Assembly: GCF_009765975.1 (NCBI RefSeq)
Contig: NZ_LMUJ01000013.1
Span: 60,494-124,493, forward strand
DNA: 64,000 nucleotides
Direction: 5' to 3'
From: Acidisphaera sp. S103
GTDB taxonomy: Bacteria > Pseudomonadota > Alphaproteobacteria > Acetobacterales > Acetobacteraceae
A program made the position numbers and the translations under genes. The notes under the pieces are model-generated. The model was not told where the DNA came from. It made no database searches and worked only from the letters and a program-made list of their open reading frames with translations. Numbering within the stretch: the first letter of the stretch is position 1; the number at the start of each line of letters is the position of its first letter. This document shows, one piece after another, positions 26,362-34,558 of this stretch.

Positions 26362-26391
26362 TTGACCCAATTTGATGGCCACCGATATGAA
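26362..26391 (+). promoter_or_regulatory. Probable sigma-70 promoter of the polyprenyl synthase gene
   Basis: TTGACC at 26362-26367 and TATGAA at 26386-26391 are separated by 18 bases and lie about 33 bases before the TTG start at 26424. The rest of the 234-base divergent gap shows no gene. Confidence 0.5.
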
Positions 26392-26423
26392 GGCCGGCCA
26401 TAAAGAGATTTCGGGAGAACCAG

Positions 26424-27482
26424 TTGGGCAGCGTCGCCAGCCCCCTTGATTTAGGCGTGGCGCTCGTGTCCGGTCCGACCGAACACACGAGCGAAGATGC
26501 CTTGTCGGCTTTGGTCGCCCTCGTCGAGGCGGACCTGGAAGCCTGCAACCGCGTCATCGTCGCCCAGATGGACAGCCCCGTCACGCTAATCCCGCAGTTG
26601 GCGGCGCATATTGTCGCGGCCGGCGGCAAGCGGCTGCGTCCACTGCTGACATTGGCCTCGGCGCGTCTGTGCGGCTATCCGGATCATGATGGCGGCGCTC
26701 GGCATGTCGATCTGGCGGCCTGTGTGGAGTTCATCCACACCGCGACCCTGCTGCATGACGATGTCGTGGACGAAAGCCAGCTTCGCCGCGGCCTGGCCTC
26801 GGCCAACGCGGTGTTCGGCAACAAGGCGTCGGTCCTTGTGGGTGATTTCCTGTTTGCTCGCGCCTTCCAGTTGATGGTGGATGACGGGTCGCTGAAGGTG
26901 CTGGCGATCTTGTCGAAGGCGGCCGCGACCATCGCCGAGGGCGAGGTGCTGCAACTGGTGACGCAGAATGACCTGTCCACCAGCGAAGCCCGCTACCTGG
27001 AGGTTGTCCAGGGCAAGACCGCCGCGCTGTTCGCCGCCGCCTGCCAGATCGGCGCGGTTGTCGCCGATCGCCCGGCGCACGAGGAAGCCGCCCTTTCCGA
27101 ATTCGGCATGAAGTTGGGCATCGCGTTCCAGCTTGTCGACGATGCGCTGGATTATGTCGCCGACCAGGCGGTCCTGGGCAAGACGATCGGCGACGACTTC
27201 CGTGAGGGCAAGATCACCCTGCCGGTCCTGGTCGCGTTCCTCGCCGGCGATGAAACGGAAAAAACCTTCTGGCAACGGACGATCGAGGCGCTGGAGCAGA
27301 CCGATTCCGACCTGGACCATGCGATGCGCCTGATCGCCGAACACGGTGCCATCCGGGTGACTTTGGAGAGTGCGCAACGCTTCGTGCAGGAAGCGAAAGC
27401 CGCCCTGGCGGTCTTCCCCGACAGTCCGATTCGACGGGCGCTTGCCGGTGTCGCGGACTATACGGTGCAGCGTTTGCGGTAG
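26424..27482 (+). CDS. ispB: Polyprenyl diphosphate synthase (octaprenyl/decaprenyl type)
   Basis: A 352-residue trans-prenyltransferase that builds the long isoprenoid tail of ubiquinone. The first Asp-rich motif is LLHDDVVDESQLRRG (about 110-124), the second is FQLVDDALDY (about 236-245), and GGKRLRP near residue 72 is the family substrate site. It starts at TTG 26424 with a GGGAG site 7 bases upstream; no better ATG exists. Divergence from the DUF2007/methyltransferase pair matches conserved alphaproteobacterial order. Tail length cannot be read reliably. Confidence 0.93.
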   Translation: MGSVASPLDLGVALVSGPTEHTSEDALSALVALVEADLEACNRVIVAQMDSPVTLIPQLAAHIVAAGGKRLRPLLTLASARLCGYPDHDGGARHVDLAACVEFIHTATLLHDDVVDESQLRRGLASANAVFGNKASVLVGDFLFARAFQLMVDDGSLKVLAILSKAAATIAEGEVLQLVTQNDLSTSEARYLEVVQGKTAALFAAACQIGAVVADRPAHEEAALSEFGMKLGIAFQLVDDALDYVADQAVLGKTIGDDFREGKITLPVLVAFLAGDETEKTFWQRTIEALEQTDSDLDHAMRLIAEHGAIRVTLESAQRFVQEAKAALAVFPDSPIRRALAGVADYTVQRLR

Positions 27483-27563
27483 ACGTGGTTTGCCCGCTGA
27501 AACAACAGAGCGAGGCTGAACCTAATCGGACGTGAATCGCCGCCACGAACACCGCAAGGTGTC

Positions 27564-29717
27564 ATGGCACTCCCAGGCGGGTTGTGGCAGTGTGCGGCAG
27601 ACAGAATCCCGGTTGCGAGATCAGTGGCGAAACGTACTAAGCATCGAGACAGGCCCATCCCTCGGGATGGCGTCCGACCTTCCCATCGCCCGCCGTCGCG
27701 CGGCACTCTCGCCAAATTGCCGGATACCACCGTGGTGCAGATCACCGGCACCGACCGGGACGGCGACGCAGTGGCGCGTCCTGTCGCGTGGGAGCGGGCA
27801 GACGGTGTGCCGCCGATGATCATGATGCATCCGGAAAAGCAGGGCACGCCCGCCCTGGCGCCAGGGGAACGTGTGCTGGTGCGGCTGAAGCCGATGGGGC
27901 CCGGGCGCTACGAGGGGCGCACGCTGCGGCGCATCGGCGAGACTCCGGGGCGTATCCTGGGCGTGTTCAAGCGCGGGCGGACGGAAAACCGGATCGTCCC
28001 GACCGATCGCCGGTCGAAGGCGGAATGGATCGTGCCGGATGGGCAGGACGCCGGGGCCGAAGCGGATGAGATCGTCCTGGCGGAACCGGTCGCCCAGCAT
28101 CTGCATCTCGGCCTGAAGCCGGCGCGGGTGCTGGAGCGGTTGGGCAAACTGGGGGATGCGCGCTCGATCAGCCTGATCGCGATCCATACGCACGATATCC
28201 CCCAGACCTTCCCGGATGCCGCGGTGGACGAGGCGAAGCGGGCGCGCGGTGTCCGGCTGGGCAGCCGCACCGATCTGCGCGACGTGCCGCTGATCACCAT
28301 CGACGGCGCCGACGCGCGCGATTTCGATGACGCGGTGTTCGCTGAACCCGACCCGGATCATGCCGGTGCCTTCCGGCTGATCGTCGCCATCGCCGATGTC
28401 GCCCACTACGTGAAACCTGGTTCGGCGCTGGATCATGCGGCGGGTATTCGCGGCAACAGCGTCTATTTTCCCGACCGGGTGGTGCCGATGCTGCCGGAAG
28501 CCCTGTCGAACGGCTGGTGCAGCCTGCGTCCGAACGAAGACCGGGGCTGCCTGTTCGTCGAGATGCGGATCGACCGTGGTGGCCGCAAGACCGGGCATCG
28601 TTTCGGCCGCGGCCTGATGCGCAGTGCTGCTCGTTTGACCTACGAGGAGGTCCAGGCCGCCCAGGACGCGGGTGATGACCGCGGGCTGCCGCTGCCGCAT
28701 CTGTACGCCGCCTTCCGATCCCTGCTGGCCGCCCGGTTGGAGCGGGGGACGCTCGATCTTGATCTGCCGGAGCGCCAGGTTGTGCTGGACGGGCAGGGGC
28801 ACGTCGCCAGTGTGTCGCCGCGGCCTAGGCTGGACAGTCACCGGCTGATCGAGGAATTCATGGTCCTGGCCAATGTGGCGGCGGCGGAGGAACTAGAGCG
28901 TCTGCACCTTCCGTGCATGTACCGGATTCATGCGCCGCCGTCGGACGAAAAGCTGGACGCGCTGCGTGGTTTCCTGTCGACCCTGGGCATTTCGCTGCCG
29001 CCCGGCAATCAGTTGCATCCGCGCGACTTCGATCGCGTGCTGCGTCGCTATGCCGGCACGCCGGAGTCGCAACTGATCAGCGAAGTCATGCTGCGCAGCC
29101 AGTCCCAGGCCGCCTACAGCCCTGACAATATCGGCCATTTTGGGTTGGCCTTGCCGCGCTATGCCCATTTCACCAGTCCGATCCGCCGTTATGCCGACCT
29201 GCTGGTGCATCGTGCGCTGATCAAGGGCCTGCGCCTCGGCCGCGACGGGCTGACCGACGATCAGGCGGCGGCGCTGCCCGAGATCGGCGAACGCATCACC
29301 GAAACCGAACGGCGCGCGCAGACGGCGGAGCGGGAGGCGATCGATCGTTACCTGACGGCGTTCATGGCGGCGCATGTGGGCGGGCGTTTCGCCGCGCGCA
29401 TATCTGGGGTGACTCGTTTCGGCCTGTTCGTGACTGTTACGGAGACGGGTGCCAGCGGTATAGTGCCATTCGCTACGCTGCCGGATGATTACTGGCAGTT
29501 TGACGAACGGGAGCAGACGCTGACGGGCCGCCGCACGCAGAAGGTCTATCGCCTGGCGCAGGAGGTCGAGGTTCTGTTGTCCGAAGCCAATCCGGTCACC
29601 GGCGGCATGGTGTTTCACGTGCTGGAAGATGCCGTGGCGGCACGCGGGCCGGCCGCGTCCGCCAACCGGCCCGGTCCCGGGAAATGGCCCCGGGGAAAGC
29701 GGCCACCCCGCCGGTGA
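27564..29717 (+). CDS. rnr: Ribonuclease R lacking the usual N-terminal winged-helix
   Basis: A 3'-5' exoribonuclease of 717 residues (697 if the GTG at 27624 is used). The catalytic RNB domain has ITIDGADARDFDDAVFAE with the metal-binding Asp residues, then VAHYVKPGSALDHAA, NSVYFPDRVVPMLPEALSN and FTSPIRRYADLLVHR; an S1 domain follows (RISGVTRFGLFVTV), with a basic tail. Cold-shock-like sequence precedes RNB. The N-terminal HTH_12 winged helix seen in most alphaproteobacterial RNase R is missing: only about 50 low-complexity basic residues stand before LPDTTVVQITGTDRDGDAVA, and no HTH coding is evident in other frames back to ispB. ATG 27564 has AAGGTG upstream; the GTG has a weak site. Roles in mRNA and structured RNA decay are expected. 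Confidence 0.93.
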   Translation: MALPGGLWQCAADRIPVARSVAKRTKHRDRPIPRDGVRPSHRPPSRGTLAKLPDTTVVQITGTDRDGDAVARPVAWERADGVPPMIMMHPEKQGTPALAPGERVLVRLKPMGPGRYEGRTLRRIGETPGRILGVFKRGRTENRIVPTDRRSKAEWIVPDGQDAGAEADEIVLAEPVAQHLHLGLKPARVLERLGKLGDARSISLIAIHTHDIPQTFPDAAVDEAKRARGVRLGSRTDLRDVPLITIDGADARDFDDAVFAEPDPDHAGAFRLIVAIADVAHYVKPGSALDHAAGIRGNSVYFPDRVVPMLPEALSNGWCSLRPNEDRGCLFVEMRIDRGGRKTGHRFGRGLMRSAARLTYEEVQAAQDAGDDRGLPLPHLYAAFRSLLAARLERGTLDLDLPERQVVLDGQGHVASVSPRPRLDSHRLIEEFMVLANVAAAEELERLHLPCMYRIHAPPSDEKLDALRGFLSTLGISLPPGNQLHPRDFDRVLRRYAGTPESQLISEVMLRSQSQAAYSPDNIGHFGLALPRYAHFTSPIRRYADLLVHRALIKGLRLGRDGLTDDQAAALPEIGERITETERRAQTAEREAIDRYLTAFMAAHVGGRFAARISGVTRFGLFVTVTETGASGIVPFATLPDDYWQFDEREQTLTGRRTQKVYRLAQEVEVLLSEANPVTGGMVFHVLEDAVAARGPAASANRPGPGKWPRGKRPPRR

Positions 29718-31231
29718 TCCGCTTTCGCGTCCTGCTGCTGCTGTTCATCGTCACCCGAGCGCACGCGGAGACGCTGCCGCGTGGTGGGCTGGATCTGGCT
29801 CGTATGACATCGGTCTACAGCGATGCGCTGACCTTCATCGCACCGCGTATCCTGGAGCCGATCCCGGTTCCGCAACTGACCGTGTGGGGCCTGCAGGGCC
29901 TGACCGCGCTTGACCCCAACCTGCTGATCGTCGCGAACGACAAGCGGGTGCAGTTGCTGCGTGGGGATCAGACCGTGCTGGACATCCCGCTGCCGAAGGA
30001 TGCGGCGCCGGCGTCCTGGGCGCAGACCGCCGCGGCGCTGACGGCCGCCAGCTTTCCGGTTTCGGCGTCGGTCCGGCGGGCCGGGACCCAGGGGGTCATC
30101 CAAGTTTTCTTTGATGAAATGTTCAGTCGCCTCGATCCTTATTCCCGCTACGTGCCGCCAGTGGAGGCGGGGCTGGACCGGGAGAAACGGGCCGGCCGGG
30201 CGGGTCTGGGGTTGGCGGTGGGACAGCGGGGCTCGCAGATCGACGTGCAATCGGTCATTCGCGACAGCCCGGCGGCCAACGCCGGGATTCGGCCGGGCGA
30301 CATCCTGGCGGCTGTGGATGACCAGCGGACCCTGGACCAGGACCCCGAGACCATCGGTGCTATGCTGTCCGGCCCCGACGGGTCGGTTGTCACCCTGTCG
30401 TGGCGTGGACGCGACGGGCGCACGCGCGATGCCCAACTGGTGCGGGTGATGGTGCCGCCGGAGACCGTCTTCGCCGAACGTTCCTCTGACGTACTGGTGC
30501 TGCGGATCACCAGTTTCAGCGCCAGCACGGCGTCGCATCTGGCGTTGTCGGTGCAGGACGCGCTGTCGGAATCGCATCGGGTCGACGGCATCGTGCTGGA
30601 TTTGCGCGACAATCGCGGCGGATTGCTGCGTCAGGCCATGACGGCGGCGGATGCGTTCCTGCCGGAGGGACTGATGGCCACCACCATCGGCCGCGATCCG
30701 GATTCGATGTATGTCTGGCGCTCCACCGAGGGTGAACTGGCGGAGAACGTACCGGTGGTCATCCTGGTCGATGGCAACACCGCGAGCGCGGCGGAAATCA
30801 TGGCGGCGGCCCTGGCCGACCGGGGACGGGCGGTGGTGGTCGGCAGCGAGACGTTCGGCAAGGGGATGGTGCAGACGATCGATCCGCTGCCCGACGGCGG
30901 CGAGTTGTTTGTGACGTGGAGCCAGACGCTGGCGCCGCTGGGTTGGCCGTTGCAGGGGCTGGGGATCATGCCGCAGGTCTGCACCAGCGTGGGGCAGGGG
31001 CGGCTGGACCGGCAGATCGCGTCGCTGTCCACCGGGTTCCAGCCGATGGCGGATGCGATCAAGCGGGCACGTGCGGCCAGGGTGCCGGTGTCGGCGGCCA
31101 ATGTGCTGCAAATCAGGGCCGCTTGTCCGGCGGCGGAGGGCAGGGCGGCCGACCTGGATGCCGCCAGGTTGCTGATCGCCAATCCGGCCGCCTATGCGGC
31201 CGCGCTGCTGCCGCCGATGGTGGACCGTTAG
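29684..31231 (+). CDS. S41-family C-terminal processing peptidase with PDZ domain
   Basis: Up to 515 residues. Either the ATG at 29684 or the GTG at 29714 (overlapping the RNase R stop as GTGA) is the start; both give the signal peptide RFRVLLLLFIVTRAHA, so it is exported. After an N-terminal domain (FFDEMFSRLDPYSRYVPP) comes a PDZ domain (LGLAVGQRGSQIDVQSV, AGIRPGDILAAVDD). The catalytic domain follows, with VDGIVLDLRDNRGG, the nucleophile Ser in DGNTASAAEIMA and the Lys in SETFGKGMVQT. This is a CtpA/Prc-like periplasmic protease for tail-specific processing. The overlap with rnr suggests co-transcription. Confidence 0.9.
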   Translation: MAPGKAATPPVIRFRVLLLLFIVTRAHAETLPRGGLDLARMTSVYSDALTFIAPRILEPIPVPQLTVWGLQGLTALDPNLLIVANDKRVQLLRGDQTVLDIPLPKDAAPASWAQTAAALTAASFPVSASVRRAGTQGVIQVFFDEMFSRLDPYSRYVPPVEAGLDREKRAGRAGLGLAVGQRGSQIDVQSVIRDSPAANAGIRPGDILAAVDDQRTLDQDPETIGAMLSGPDGSVVTLSWRGRDGRTRDAQLVRVMVPPETVFAERSSDVLVLRITSFSASTASHLALSVQDALSESHRVDGIVLDLRDNRGGLLRQAMTAADAFLPEGLMATTIGRDPDSMYVWRSTEGELAENVPVVILVDGNTASAAEIMAAALADRGRAVVVGSETFGKGMVQTIDPLPDGGELFVTWSQTLAPLGWPLQGLGIMPQVCTSVGQGRLDRQIASLSTGFQPMADAIKRARAARVPVSAANVLQIRAACPAAEGRAADLDAARLLIANPAAYAAALLPPMVDR

Positions 31232-31296
31232 CGCCTTTCGGGGTGACGGAGCGGCGGTTTGGAGTCACAGTTCCTGCCGGTCAGGGAGGGGATGCG

Positions 31297-32115
31297 ATGC
31301 CGCCGCTCGATAAGGTCTACGACTACAGCCGGTATGGCGGGCTGAAGGTCGAGAAGCAGGACAAGGTGATGACGATCACCCTGAACGCGCCGGAAGCGAT
31401 GAACGCGTTCTCACCAGAGATGCACTATTCCATGTCGCGGATCTGGGAGGACGTGCAGGACGATCCGGAGGTGAACGTGGTGGTGCTGACCGGGGCGGGA
31501 CGGGCGTTCTCGGCCGGCGGTAATGTGATCGCGATGCAGCAGAAGATCGACAATCCGGCGCTGTGGGATGCCACCAGCCTGCCGGAAGCGAAACGGATCA
31601 TCTTCCGCATGCTGGAATGCGACAAGCCGGTGATCGCCAGGGTCAACGGGCACGCGGTGGGGCTGGGCGCGACGGTGGCGCTGATGTGCGACATCATCAT
31701 TGCCGCGGATACGGCGAAGATCGGCGATCCGCATGTGAATGCCGGGTTGGTGGCGGGGGACGGCGGGGCGCTGATCTGGCCTCAGTTGATCGGGTTCGCT
31801 CGGGCGAAGGAGTATCTGTTTACGGGCGATCTGATGACGGCGGCGGAGGCGCACCGGATCGGACTGATCAACCACGTGGTGCCGCCGGAGGAACTGGACG
31901 CGAAGGTGTATGGGCTGGCCAAGCGGCTGGCGGCGGGGGCGATGAAGTCGATCCGGTGGACGAAGCAGGTGGTGAACATTCCGTTGCGGCAGATCGCTCA
32001 TGCGACGATGGATCTGAGTTTGAGTTTGGAGACTCAATCGAATTTGTCGCGGGATCATCAGGAGGCGGTTTCGGCGTTTGGGGCGAAGCGGAAGCCGGAT
32101 TTTACGGGGGAGTAG
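31297..32115 (+). CDS. Enoyl-CoA hydratase/isomerase family protein
   Basis: A 272-residue crotonase-fold protein. The oxyanion-hole segments are LTGAGRAFSAGGNV (about 66-79) and ARVNGHAVGLGATVALMCD (about 110-128), and the late IGDPHVNAGLVAGDGGALIWP block has the residues that place the catalytic acid. A GGGAGGG site precedes the ATG at 31297; sequence upstream in the same frame is not protein-like. It likely hydrates or isomerises an enoyl-CoA; the substrate is unknown. It is a single gene at the end of the rnr/S41 block. Confidence 0.92.
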   Translation: MPPLDKVYDYSRYGGLKVEKQDKVMTITLNAPEAMNAFSPEMHYSMSRIWEDVQDDPEVNVVVLTGAGRAFSAGGNVIAMQQKIDNPALWDATSLPEAKRIIFRMLECDKPVIARVNGHAVGLGATVALMCDIIIAADTAKIGDPHVNAGLVAGDGGALIWPQLIGFARAKEYLFTGDLMTAAEAHRIGLINHVVPPEELDAKVYGLAKRLAAGAMKSIRWTKQVVNIPLRQIAHATMDLSLSLETQSNLSRDHQEAVSAFGAKRKPDFTGE

Positions 32116-32191
32116 AGGCGATCAGCCTGTCTCGTCTATGGTGCCAATTCGTTATGACCGATGACTATGATTCGGGCTTGATCTTCAACGG

Positions 32192-32779
32192 TTAGTCACC
32201 AGAAAGGGTCTTCAAAAGTGCCTCCTGCAACAATTTTTGGTTTTTCAACGATTCCTCCGATACCGGGAGACTGACCACTGCCATGTTCACTGGTTGCACG
32301 CCGGTCAGGACTCTCACAAGATTGTCCCGAATGGCGGCGTGAGCTGACTTTTCCTCGGCATGACCTCGTGGGTAATAGCCTCCTCTTTTTAGCTGTACTT
32401 TGTTGAAGTCGTAACCGAGGGTTTTGGCTATTGCCTCTAAAAGAGTGACAAGGAAATCGACCCCCTTTTCGTTGTGTGCCCTGGCATTGTCTTCTCCAAC
32501 GGGAACATGCTGATTAAAGAAATCAAGATATATCAACCAAGCATCGCGAACCGCCTTTTCTTTGGCAGATTTACCGTTAAAGAAGACCTCAATTAAGTTG
32601 AGAGCTTGAACATGCTCATTTGAGCCAGCGCGAATTGCGCGGGTCGCCATGAGCGTTTCAAATATCGAAAGTCGGCGAGCGCGTTGCTCGCGTGCCCGCT
32701 CAATCCATTTTTGCGATTGCACTGCTGCTATGGGTCCACAAAATGTTGCGAGAATAAGCAGCACGTCCGAAATGATCAT
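32192..32779 (-). CDS. DUF6680-like membrane-anchored protein
   Basis: A 195-residue protein with an N-terminal transmembrane helix (MIISDVLLILATFCGPIAAV) followed by QSQKWIERAREQRARRLSIF and the ATRAIRAGSNEHVQALNLIEVFF region, a pattern I associate with DUF6680. The remainder is a helical cytoplasmic domain. Base composition and codon use are visibly AT-richer than neighbours, indicating recent acquisition. Function unknown. It sits beside Fic and Uma2 genes in what looks like a small mobile or defence-like insertion. Confidence 0.75.
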   Translation of the reverse strand: MIISDVLLILATFCGPIAAVQSQKWIERAREQRARRLSIFETLMATRAIRAGSNEHVQALNLIEVFFNGKSAKEKAVRDAWLIYLDFFNQHVPVGEDNARAHNEKGVDFLVTLLEAIAKTLGYDFNKVQLKRGGYYPRGHAEEKSAHAAIRDNLVRVLTGVQPVNMAVVSLPVSEESLKNQKLLQEALLKTLSGD

Positions 32780-32855
32780 GTTGTAAGCTTCGTAATCATC
32801 ACTTGGCTGAGAGTGCGGTTACGCGGGTGCGCATCCAATACGCAGTGGTGACCAA

Positions 32856-33671
32856 TCACGGCCGGGGTGGGTCGCTATCGCCCCAGGGTAGGGTCCCTTG
32901 CGCTGGAAGCGCCTGTCGCGCTGCCTTGACATATTCTCCCAGTGTCGCATCGAGCCGCTCATAAAGCATGCCGTCGAAGGCTTCGTTTCCACCCCCGGCC
33001 TGGGCCTGCTGCAAGCCGGCAATATAAGCGGGTCGATCCTCGGGGCGCACGGCGACAGCCGGATAACCGCCACGGATCAGGATCAAATTCATCAGCAGCC
33101 GCGCTGTAAGCCCGTTGCCGTCGTTGAAGGGGTGTATCTCGACAAGGCGGCGATGTGCGGTGAACGCGTTTTCGGGCGTGTCCGCCGCCAAGCTGAGCCA
33201 GGCCGAAAAGTCGCCCATCAGAGCAGGGACTTCGGCCGGCGACGGAAATCCGTGGCGTCCGCTATCAGTCAGCACGTAACGGCCTTGATCGGCGTAACGG
33301 CCGGCAATGTCGGGCCTCGACCGCAGCACGACAAGACGATGCAGGTTGCGCACGTCCATCTCGGTGAGAGGTGCTTTCTGGCGCGCAAGGTTCCGGACGT
33401 AGTGGATCGCCTCGAAGAGGTCGATCGCCTCCAGGTGATCCCTGAGCGGCTTTCCGGCGACGGTGATGCCTTGCTCGATAACCATCGTCGTCTCGACGGC
33501 GGTCAGCGTGTTCCCCTCGATCGCGTTCGACGTGTAGGTCAGTTCGAGGTCCTGTGAATGATCGAGGTTTGTCGTCCCGCCGGGCGCGCGGATCCGGAGC
33601 CGATCGAGTTCAGCCTTTTGGGCGGCAATGGAGGCGAGCAAAGTTTCCACGATAAATTCCGCCACCGTCAT
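32856..33671 (-). CDS. Fic-domain protein with N-terminal inhibitory motif
   Basis: A 271-residue putative AMP-transferase. The Fic loop is VEIHPFNDGNGLTARLLMN (about 177-195): the His and GNG are intact, but the residue after GNG, normally Arg or Lys, is Leu. An inhibitory helix motif TYTSNAIEGNTLT (about 46-58) precedes the core (the S/TxxxE type), classing it with self-inhibited Fic proteins. A dimerisation and target region follows. Such enzymes transfer AMP or other nucleotides to target proteins and often act as toxins or regulators. No antitoxin gene is adjacent; the inhibition would be internal. DUF6680 and Uma2 genes flank it. Confidence 0.88.
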   Translation of the reverse strand: MTVAEFIVETLLASIAAQKAELDRLRIRAPGGTTNLDHSQDLELTYTSNAIEGNTLTAVETTMVIEQGITVAGKPLRDHLEAIDLFEAIHYVRNLARQKAPLTEMDVRNLHRLVVLRSRPDIAGRYADQGRYVLTDSGRHGFPSPAEVPALMGDFSAWLSLAADTPENAFTAHRRLVEIHPFNDGNGLTARLLMNLILIRGGYPAVAVRPEDRPAYIAGLQQAQAGGGNEAFDGMLYERLDATLGEYVKAARQALPAQGTLPWGDSDPPRP

Positions 33672-33928
33672 GCATCAGAAATCTGAAGCAGAAAAGGGCT
33701 TATTATCAATGCATAATGTAAGGCAAATATCTTGGGCCTCGGGACACGTCGTCAACCCGTGGGCCTCATAAGCGACAGCCGTGAGGCCGACAGGCTAGGC
33801 CCCGGGTGCTCCTATCCATGCGAACCCCAGCGCATCGCTGTCTCCGTCGACGGAGCGGCCGGACATCCCCATAGCAATGTGCTATAATCCGGCCCGCACC
33901 ACGCGATGCAGCGGCCAAGGAGACCGAG
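33672..33928 (+). promoter_or_regulatory. Divergent intergenic region with a strong -10 element for the Uma2 gene
   Basis: Between the leftward Fic gene and rightward Uma2 gene, this 257-base region is AT-rich near the Fic start. A perfect TATAAT at 33883-33888 with CGGACA 17 bases upstream (33860-33865) forms a sigma-70-like promoter for the Uma2 gene at 33929. No gene is seen. Confidence 0.5.
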
Positions 33929-34552
33929 ATGGGCGATCGGGCGACCCGACGCATGACGATCGACGAATTCCTGGCGTGGCAAGCCGGGCAAGGCCAGCGC
34001 TACGAACTGGTGGACGGAGAGCCGGCCGCAATGGCCGGGGCGAAGATTCGACATGACCGGGTCACCGGCAATGCGTTCTCCGAGATCAGACGACAGATGC
34101 GGGCGGGTGGCAGTCCGTGCGATGTGTTCACCGCCGATATCGGAATACGCACGCCACCAGGAAACATCCGCCGGCCCGACATTAGCATCCTCTGCCCGCC
34201 GTTTGATGAGGAGGCCACGACATCGGACATCCCACGCCTGATCGTCGAGGTGCTGTCGGAGTCAACGGAACGCGTGGACCGTCTCATCAAGCTCGACGAA
34301 TACAAGGCAATCGATGCCCTGGACTATATCATCATCGTCGATCCGACCCGCATCGAAGTGGGCTTCTGGTTCAGAGACGCAGTCCGTGTATGGCACAGTG
34401 CCACCTTCCATGACGCGGAGGCGGTAATCGACATGCCCGCCCTCGGGATCGCGATCACGCTTGCGTCACTTTATGAGCGGGTGCAGGTCTCGCCGAATCC
34501 GCGCCTTAAACTGGTCTGGGAAGATGACGAAGAGACCACCCAAGCGCCCTAA
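33929..34552 (+). CDS. Uma2-family putative nuclease (DUF820)
   Basis: A 207-residue protein with a restriction-endonuclease-like fold expected from the family. Motifs are QRYELVDGEPAAM (about 24-36), RRPDISILCPP (about 86-96) supplying the catalytic Asp, and LIVEVLSEST near 109-118 with the Glu and following Lys. Many genomes carry scattered Uma2 copies; function is not established, though nuclease activity is suggested. An AAGGAGA site precedes the ATG. It converges on the sigma-54 activator gene with 6 bases between stops. Confidence 0.88.
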   Translation: MGDRATRRMTIDEFLAWQAGQGQRYELVDGEPAAMAGAKIRHDRVTGNAFSEIRRQMRAGGSPCDVFTADIGIRTPPGNIRRPDISILCPPFDEEATTSDIPRLIVEVLSESTERVDRLIKLDEYKAIDALDYIIIVDPTRIEVGFWFRDAVRVWHSATFHDAEAVIDMPALGIAITLASLYERVQVSPNPRLKLVWEDDEETTQAP

Positions 34553-34558
34553 ATCCGA

